This document shows, in pieces, positions 59,583 to 64,000 of a DNA stretch of 64,000 nt; positions within the stretch are counted from its first letter, which is position 1; each line of letters opens with the position of its first letter. The notes below the pieces were generated by a model that ran no database searches, had not been told where the DNA came from, and was given only the letters and a program-made list of their open reading frames with translations. The stretch covers positions 25,665 through 89,664 of the forward strand of contig CANIBP010000020.1 of NCBI GenBank assembly GCA_947466075.1, given 5' to 3'. Source of the stretch: Verrucomicrobiaceae bacterium. Lineage in GTDB: Bacteria > Verrucomicrobiota > Verrucomicrobiia > Verrucomicrobiales > Verrucomicrobiaceae. The position numbers and the translations under genes are program-made.

Positions 59583-61721
59583 TCACGGATACTCGTGGCC
59601 TAAATTGTCATCGGTGATGATCTTGGCGTGGCCCCAGGCTTTTTCCATCGCCTCACGGCGGCACCAGCGGGACATGTGGCCGGGTTCGGGCAGGGCTTCT
59701 TGGGTGAGGAAATCGAGCGTGGCTTCGATTTGATCGGCGGTGATGATGGGCTGGCCGTCGATGCGGTAATCGGCGAGGATTTTCTGCCAGCGGTCGCGGT
59801 TTGGCTCCAGCGGTGCGTTGCTGGCGAGGCAGTGGTTCATGACCATCAGCGTGTGAGAAAACACCTCCATGCCGGTGCGGGCGGCGCGTGGTGACTCGGT
59901 ACAGTTCCAGAAGGCGATGCCGTCGGGTGTGAGGTGGGCTTTGACCTCGGTCAAAAACTCGCGGGAGAGCAGCGCGGAGGCGAACTCGCGCCAGTGGTGC
60001 GTGGTGTTCATCACGATGGCGTCAAACTTCGCGTTGGGATGCTGGCGCAGCCAGCGGCGGCCATCGTCGATGACAAGTTCGAGCTTCGGATTCGTGAGCA
60101 GGCTGGCGACTTCGGGCCGGGCGCGAATCAAATCGAGATAGCCGTGGCTGAGTTCGATGGCGGTGACGTGCTTCACCTGCGGATGATTGACGAGAATCTG
60201 CGTCCACGACCCGCTGGCCACGCCAATGACGAGCACGTTTTCGATACGATCCCGCACCGCGGAGAGAAAGTAAGGTCGCACGAGCCAGGACTTCGGCTCC
60301 AGCTTCGTGCCGATCATGCCGTCGTAAGCGCCGTTGCCATAAACGGCGTTGCTGGTGTCCACCGTGACGACGCCGTGGCGTGATTCGATGGTCTGAGCGA
60401 ATCGCATGCTGCCTTGGAATTCATGCTTGTACTGCAAGTGTTCGTAGAGCCAGAAGAACGAGCCCACGAACAGCCCTGTGGCGGTTACTACTTTCGCTGC
60501 CAGAACCTTGTACTCGCGAGCCGGTGCGATGTTTTTAATCCACAGCAACGAAACGATAAGAAGCAGATAGCTGAGTGCGTGCAGGCTCATCCACTCCATG
60601 AAGAGAAAACCGGTGAGCAGGCTGCCTGCGCCGGAGCCAATGATGTTGGCGAGGTAGAGCCGGGAAAGCTGGCTGCCTGTGTCATTGCCGGGAGGTATGG
60701 CCGCATGGCACAGCAGCGGAAAGGTGAGGCCGATCAATGCCCCGGCAAGGATGACAAAAAGATACCCCAACTCCCAGGAGAGAAAGCATGCCGCCTCAGC
60801 AGTCAGTGGAGCAACTAGGAAGCCACCGACACTTGAAATTGCCACCCAACGCGCGAGTTTGCTGCGCAGATCGCCCTTTTGCTTCAACAAACGTGGACTC
60901 AAAAGCGAACCGAGCGCAAGCCCTAGCAGGTAGCTGCCGAGCATGTAGCCGAACACGGGCGCACGGGAGGCGCTGGCAAAATTGAAAACACGCGACCACA
61001 CGATTTCCCAGGACAGCGCCAGAAAGCCTGAGAGCGCAGACCAACGCAAGGCGGTGCGAAAAGGAATCTCGCAGGGCGGGCTGACAGCAGGATATGCAAC
61101 GGCCTCTACTGACTCGGCAGCTGGCTTTCTCAAGACCAGCAGCACAATGAGAGCCGCAGCGGCATTCAAACACGCGGCGATGCGTGTGGTGCCGCTCATG
61201 CCGAAACTGCCGAGGAGCCACTTCGCGGCAATGAAGGCCCCGAGAGCCGCACCGAGCGTGTTCACGAAATAGAGGCGGCTCACGGTTTGGCCAACATGCG
61301 CGGTGTCGCGCACCTGATGCGCCACGAGCATCGGCAGCGTGGCGCCCATGAGCAGTGTGGGCAGGAAGACGAGGAGGAAGACCAGAGCGCCGATGGTGAG
61401 GCCGTGCGCTTGCGCGAAGGTGATCGCTCCAACGGCATCGAACAGTTTGAGCGAGATGAGGCCGTAGGCACCGACGCCGAGTTCGGCGAGACCGAATAGC
61501 AGCACGAGCGGTGCGCGTGTGGATTTCGAAATCCAGCCGCCCACGAGACTGCCAATGCCGAGTCCGGCGAGGAAGGCCGCCACGACCATCGCCACGGATT
61601 CGACGTTGCTGCCGTAGATCGTGAGCAGCGCACGCTGCCACACGAGCTGGTAGATCAGCGCCGAGATGCCGGAGAGAATGAAAACGCCATGCAGGATGCT
61701 GGCGTGGAGGCGGCGTGACAT
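59583..61721 (-). CDS. Fused MFS-like/spermidine-synthase-like protein
   Basis: The 712-residue protein has about ten to twelve N-terminal membrane helices (VFILSGISALIYQLVWQRAL, SLVGGWISKSTRAPLVLLFG, VFLLVFLPTLLMGATLPMLV) and a C-terminal SAM-binding Rossmann domain (NVLVIGVASGSWTQILVNHP, VTAIELSHGYLDLI, LELVIDDGRRWLRQHPNAKF). The catalytic Asp motif of true spermidine synthases is replaced by VMNTTHHWREFAS, so aminopropyl transfer is doubtful. The family is widespread in Verrucomicrobiota and Planctomycetes without a known function. It lies between the sugar isomerase-like gene (4 bases) and the CPBP gene (7 bases), which suggests an operon. Confidence 0.88.
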   Translation of the reverse strand: MSRRLHASILHGVFILSGISALIYQLVWQRALLTIYGSNVESVAMVVAAFLAGLGIGSLVGGWISKSTRAPLVLLFGLAELGVGAYGLISLKLFDAVGAITFAQAHGLTIGALVFLLVFLPTLLMGATLPMLVAHQVRDTAHVGQTVSRLYFVNTLGAALGAFIAAKWLLGSFGMSGTTRIAACLNAAAALIVLLVLRKPAAESVEAVAYPAVSPPCEIPFRTALRWSALSGFLALSWEIVWSRVFNFASASRAPVFGYMLGSYLLGLALGSLLSPRLLKQKGDLRSKLARWVAISSVGGFLVAPLTAEAACFLSWELGYLFVILAGALIGLTFPLLCHAAIPPGNDTGSQLSRLYLANIIGSGAGSLLTGFLFMEWMSLHALSYLLLIVSLLWIKNIAPAREYKVLAAKVVTATGLFVGSFFWLYEHLQYKHEFQGSMRFAQTIESRHGVVTVDTSNAVYGNGAYDGMIGTKLEPKSWLVRPYFLSAVRDRIENVLVIGVASGSWTQILVNHPQVKHVTAIELSHGYLDLIRARPEVASLLTNPKLELVIDDGRRWLRQHPNAKFDAIVMNTTHHWREFASALLSREFLTEVKAHLTPDGIAFWNCTESPRAARTGMEVFSHTLMVMNHCLASNAPLEPNRDRWQKILADYRIDGQPIITADQIEATLDFLTQEALPEPGHMSRWCRREAMEKAWGHAKIITDDNLGHEYP

Positions 61722-61725
61722 GAGA

Positions 61726-62568
61726 TCACTCGAAGCCGTTCGTGCGCAGGAATGTCAGGCTGTTTGGGATCTGATCGAGCGACGTGGGAGATTCGTCCTC
61801 GATAAAGTAGTGCTGCACGCCGTTCTTGCGGGCGGCGGCGAAGATGGAGGTCCAGTCCATTTGGCCGGTGCCGAGCGTGACATCGTTGGCGACATCGGTC
61901 TTGCCGGTGAGGAAGCCGGTTTGCACGCCTTTCTTGAGATCCTTGAGGTGCATGAGCTTCCAGCGACCGCTGTATTTCTCTAGGAGCTTCGCGGGATCTT
62001 GGCCGGGAAAGACAATCCACAGCACGTCCATCTGCACGGAGACGAACTCGGGCTTGGTCTCCTGCATGAATAAATCGAACAAGGTGCCATCGCCGTGAGG
62101 CTCGAACTCGAAGCCGTGAGCATGGTAGAACATCGTGATACCTTCCTTGGCGAGTGCTTCTCCCGCTTTGTTGAAGACAGCGGCGGACTCGCGGCACTCG
62201 GTTTCATCGAAAGCGTCCTTGTGGTTGATCCAAGCGCAACCGGCATATTTTATGCCGAGGGTCTTCGCTTCCTTCACGACGTTGTCGAGGTCGTTCTTGT
62301 AACGTTCATACGGGAAGTGGCTGCTGATGGCCTTCAGGCCACGTTGTTCAAGCTCGGCCTTGAACTGCTCGGCGTTGAGATTGTAGGTGCCAGCGAGTTC
62401 GACCTCCTTGATGCCAAACTCCTTCACGCGGTCGAGGGTCCAAGGCACGCCACGCAGGGTGAATTGGCTGCGCAGGCTGTAGAGTTGAAGACCGGCGGCG
62501 TTCGGGGCATCAGCGGCCTGAATTTGAACGGCTAGGCCGAAGGCGAGGAGGAGCGAGGTGAGTTTCAT
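61726..62568 (-). CDS. Exported sugar phosphate isomerase/epimerase-like TIM-barrel protein
   Basis: The 280-residue protein has a Sec signal (KLTSLLLAFGLAVQIQAAD) and the AP-endonuclease-2/xylose isomerase-like barrel: AAGLQLYSLRSQFTLRG, EFGIKEVELAGTYNLNAEQF, GITMFYHAHGFEFEPHGDGT and VSVQMDVLWIVFPGQDPAKL, followed by LMHLKDLKKGVQTGF. Metal-binding E, D, H and E positions fit the family. Exported members are typical of Verrucomicrobiota and Planctomycetes; their substrates are unknown but likely sugars. The ATG at 62568 begins the signal peptide. It is the first gene of the unit with the spermidine-synthase-like and CPBP genes. Confidence 0.9.
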   Translation of the reverse strand: MKLTSLLLAFGLAVQIQAADAPNAAGLQLYSLRSQFTLRGVPWTLDRVKEFGIKEVELAGTYNLNAEQFKAELEQRGLKAISSHFPYERYKNDLDNVVKEAKTLGIKYAGCAWINHKDAFDETECRESAAVFNKAGEALAKEGITMFYHAHGFEFEPHGDGTLFDLFMQETKPEFVSVQMDVLWIVFPGQDPAKLLEKYSGRWKLMHLKDLKKGVQTGFLTGKTDVANDVTLGTGQMDWTSIFAAARKNGVQHYFIEDESPTSLDQIPNSLTFLRTNGFE

Positions 62569-62653
62569 GGTGGGTGGCACAAAGTGTGAAGATGTGGGTG
62601 AGATGCGAGGATTTTCTGGCTTGTGAAGCGGCCTTACATGAGGATGTTCCGTC

Positions 62654-63301
62654 ATGTCCGCCGCACTGCTCCAGCCTGTCAAACCGAAGGTGTTCCCGAG
62701 GAACGGTGGCGGCATGCTCAGTTCCGAGCAGTTTCTCGACTGGTTGCAGCCGGGAGTTTTCGCCGATCTCATTGGAGGACAGATTTCCATGCACTCGCCC
62801 GTCAATCTCCGCCACGCCACGCTCGTGAACTTTCTAGATCACCTGCTGCGCTCGTATCTCGAAGAAACCGATCTCGGCGGCGTGCTGCACCGCGAATCGG
62901 TGGCGGTGCGTCTCAGTGCGCGGGAAACGTTCATGCCCGACCTCGGCTACTTCACCGCACGTCAGGCGGAGCGGCTGGGGGAATCGCACGCGGCCTTCGC
63001 ACCGATGTTCGTGGCGGAGGCGTTGTCACCTTCGACCGCAAAGAACGACCTGGGGCCAAAGTTCGCCTCTTATGAGCTGCACGAGGTGCAGGAATACTGG
63101 ATTCTCGATCCTCAAAAGCTCCAGCACCGCTTTTTCCGCAGGGCTGGTGACATGCTGGAAGAATTCGCGGCTAGCAGCGAAAAAATCGCTTCCACTAGCA
63201 TTCAGGGCTTTTGGGTGAAGCGGGCGTGGCTTGATCCTGACAAGACGCCGAAAGTGAGCGCCTGCTTGAAGGAAATCATGCGCAGTGTGAAGCGTCAGTA
63301 A
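62654..63301 (+). CDS. Uma2-family (DUF820) PD-(D/E)XK-like protein
   Basis: The 215-residue protein matches the Uma2/DUF820 family: LSSEQFLDWLQPGVFADLIG with a helix, FMPDLGYFTARQAERLG (PD), MFVAEALSPSTAKNDLGPKF (E-x-LSPST...K), and ELHEVQEYWILDPQKLQHRF. The fold is that of a restriction endonuclease and the PD...E...K residues appear present, but the biological role is unknown. It is divergent from the exported isomerase gene (85 bases) and is the last gene in the window. Such genes are multi-copy in many bacteria and often lie near mobile DNA. Confidence 0.88.
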   Translation: MSAALLQPVKPKVFPRNGGGMLSSEQFLDWLQPGVFADLIGGQISMHSPVNLRHATLVNFLDHLLRSYLEETDLGGVLHRESVAVRLSARETFMPDLGYFTARQAERLGESHAAFAPMFVAEALSPSTAKNDLGPKFASYELHEVQEYWILDPQKLQHRFFRRAGDMLEEFAASSEKIASTSIQGFWVKRAWLDPDKTPKVSACLKEIMRSVKRQ

Positions 63302-63533
63302 CGCCACTGTCGGTGGCTGGGATGAGAGTGCGCAGCAGTCTGGTGATGGGCGGTTTCCAGCAGATTCAGGCAGGCCAGCAGATTGCCTTTTTGATCACAT
63401 CTGCTGATCTGCTGCAGAAAAAATGATGACGCGAAGCATGCCTGCGGCAACGGAGGAACTCTGCCCTTTGTTTTCTTCGTTAGGCCTCGAGTTACGAGGT
63501 TTTGTGAAACCAGATTCATGCCTTCTGAAGGTT
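63302..63533. other. Non-coding stretch after the Uma2 gene
   Basis: I see no gene here. The region has short overlapping repeats of a CAGCAGAT/ATCTGCTG type (63356-63415) that could form small hairpins, and a T-rich GCCTTTTTG segment at 63384-63392. Apparent frames are short and lack coding character. Confidence 0.5.
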
Positions 63534-63621
63534 GGCAAAGGAATGGGTGGCAAGGGAATGACTAGCAGAGGAATAAGAGGCAGGGGAATGCGGCCATTCC
63601 TTTGCCATCCATTCCCTTGCC
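63534..63621. repeat. Cluster of GGCAAGGGAATGG-type repeats in both orientations
   Basis: Four direct copies of a GGCA(A/G)(A/G)GGAAT unit (63534, 63549, a degenerate one near 63565, and 63579) are followed by two inverted copies (CCATTCCTTTGCC at 63594-63606 and CCATTCCCTTGCC at 63609-63621). The outer unit at 63534-63546 is a perfect 13-bp complement of 63594-63606, and 12 of 13 bases of the second unit match the last one. The cluster can fold into nested hairpins. It looks like a dispersed intergenic repeat rather than a CRISPR array, as no unique spacers separate equal repeats. Confidence 0.8.
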
Positions 63622-63906
63622 TATATTGCCGGACTTTTCATCAAACCTGATGACGGGGAGCATGTCTCCTGTGCAAATCAGTCAGAGAAGAATAACGCGA
63701 TGATTTTCTTTGCCTCATGGCGATCAAATTCAGAACCATGGTTTCGTTTACGGGTCGATTAAATGCCTAAGGATGCAGAAAATTGGAGGGAATAACCCAT
63801 TGAGAATGAATCCTTTCGGGGAAACAGAGAGCGGCAGCTGGAATAATTTTCTTGTAGGATTTCGAGGCAGTCGATAAAAACGTGCCCATGTTGCCCCTCG
63901 TTTCCA
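63622..63906. other. Non-coding, AT-richer stretch between the two repeat regions
   Basis: No gene is recognised. Short frames here lack signals and family resemblance. The segment is more AT-rich than the rest of the window and lies directly before the tandem array, so it may be part of a larger intergenic element continuing past the window edge. Confidence 0.4.
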
Positions 63907-64000
63907 GGCTCCACGGCTCCACGGCTCCACGGCTCCACGGCTCCACGGCTCCACGGCTCCACGGCTCCACGGCTCCACGGCTCCACGGCTCCACGGCTCC
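63907..64000. repeat. Octanucleotide tandem array (GGCTCCAC)n
   Basis: The 8-base unit GGCTCCAC is repeated without error about 11.75 times and runs off the window edge. Because 8 is not a multiple of 3, all three minus-strand frames are open and read the same eight-residue cycle (E-P-W-S-R-G-A-V). It is a simple-sequence array, likely to vary in copy number between strains. Whether it lies in a gene cannot be judged from the window. Confidence 0.93.

Noticed and set aside
63534..63621. Possible CRISPR array
   Set aside because: Repeats are 12-13 bp, imperfect, in both orientations, and lack unique spacers of constant length; no cas genes are present.
63748..63994. Three minus-strand frames through the octamer array
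   Set aside because: All three frames are open only because an 8-base repeat without stops is read; the parts outside the array have no coding character.

Overview
The window is about 64 kb of a gene-dense, GC-rich (roughly 60% by eye) Gram-negative chromosome. An outer membrane is shown by lpxD, a TonB-dependent receptor and signal-peptide lipoproteins. The mix of Tat-exported Gfo/Idh/MocA oxidoreductases, a DUF1080 protein, a ThuA-like protein, an exported sugar isomerase-like protein, an N-sulfatase and a secreted FAD-dependent oxidoreductase is typical of Verrucomicrobiota (Verrucomicrobiaceae/Prosthecobacter-like). That placement is inferred from gene content; no rRNA or tRNA gene was found to confirm it.

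Layout. 1-9.1 kb: the start of an MFS transporter gene, a ferritin, and a minus-strand aerotolerance (Bat) operon moxR - DUF58 - DUF4381 - batA - batB/C fusion - batD/E fusion. 9.2-12.6 kb: araD-like aldolase/epimerase, small lipoprotein, ThuA-like protein, D-2-hydroxyacid dehydrogenase, and an antitoxin/toxin pair whose toxin is frameshifted at a G9 tract. 12.6-16.6 kb: leuB, then rpsO-pnp with clear terminators. 16.7-24.5 kb: Gfo/Idh/MocA oxidoreductase, a four-gene methionine salvage operon (mtnBDCA), a DUF1232 protein, then a DoxX-like / oxidoreductase / lipoprotein group. 24.7-27.7 kb: a cNMP-binding protein, a DUF3307 protein, an alkaline-phosphatase-superfamily protein and an orphan with a Cys/His pattern. 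27.7-31.3 kb: a minus-strand string VOC - thiH - thiS - J-domain protein - SUMF1-like protein. 31.4-36.7 kb: PBP4-type carboxypeptidase, DUF1080, an AbrB/Doc toxin-antitoxin module with a perfect palindromic operator, and the large FAD oxidoreductase. 36.7-44.8 kb: an AT-richer HEPN-like orphan, a zinc/manganese-type ABC importer (znuA-orf-znuC-znuB), selO and a TonB receptor. 45-50.3 kb: polyprenyl-phosphate sugar transferase, GT2 glycosyltransferase, a DUF116-polyprenyl synthetase fusion and a polyvalent-kinase-like protein. 50.4-55.8 kb: sulfatase, a two-component pair whose regulator lacks the sigma-54 contact loop, gamma-glutamyltransferase. 55.9-63.3 kb: hom, lpxD, CPBP protease, fused MFS/spermidine-synthase-like protein, exported sugar isomerase-like protein and a Uma2-family protein. 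63.3-64 kb: non-coding DNA with a GGAATG-type repeat cluster and an 8-bp tandem array running off the edge.

How genes cooperate. The Bat block looks like one coupled envelope VWA system. mtnB/D/C/A carry out consecutive steps of the methylthioadenosine salvage route. znuABC and the TonB receptor probably move the same metal, and both have a GCAA-N5-TTGC palindrome upstream that could be a shared Fur/Zur-type operator. The least explained parts are the J-domain/SUMF1 pair, the DUF116-prenyltransferase fusion, the HEPN-like orphan, and the internal signal-peptide-like segments in the two Bat fusions.
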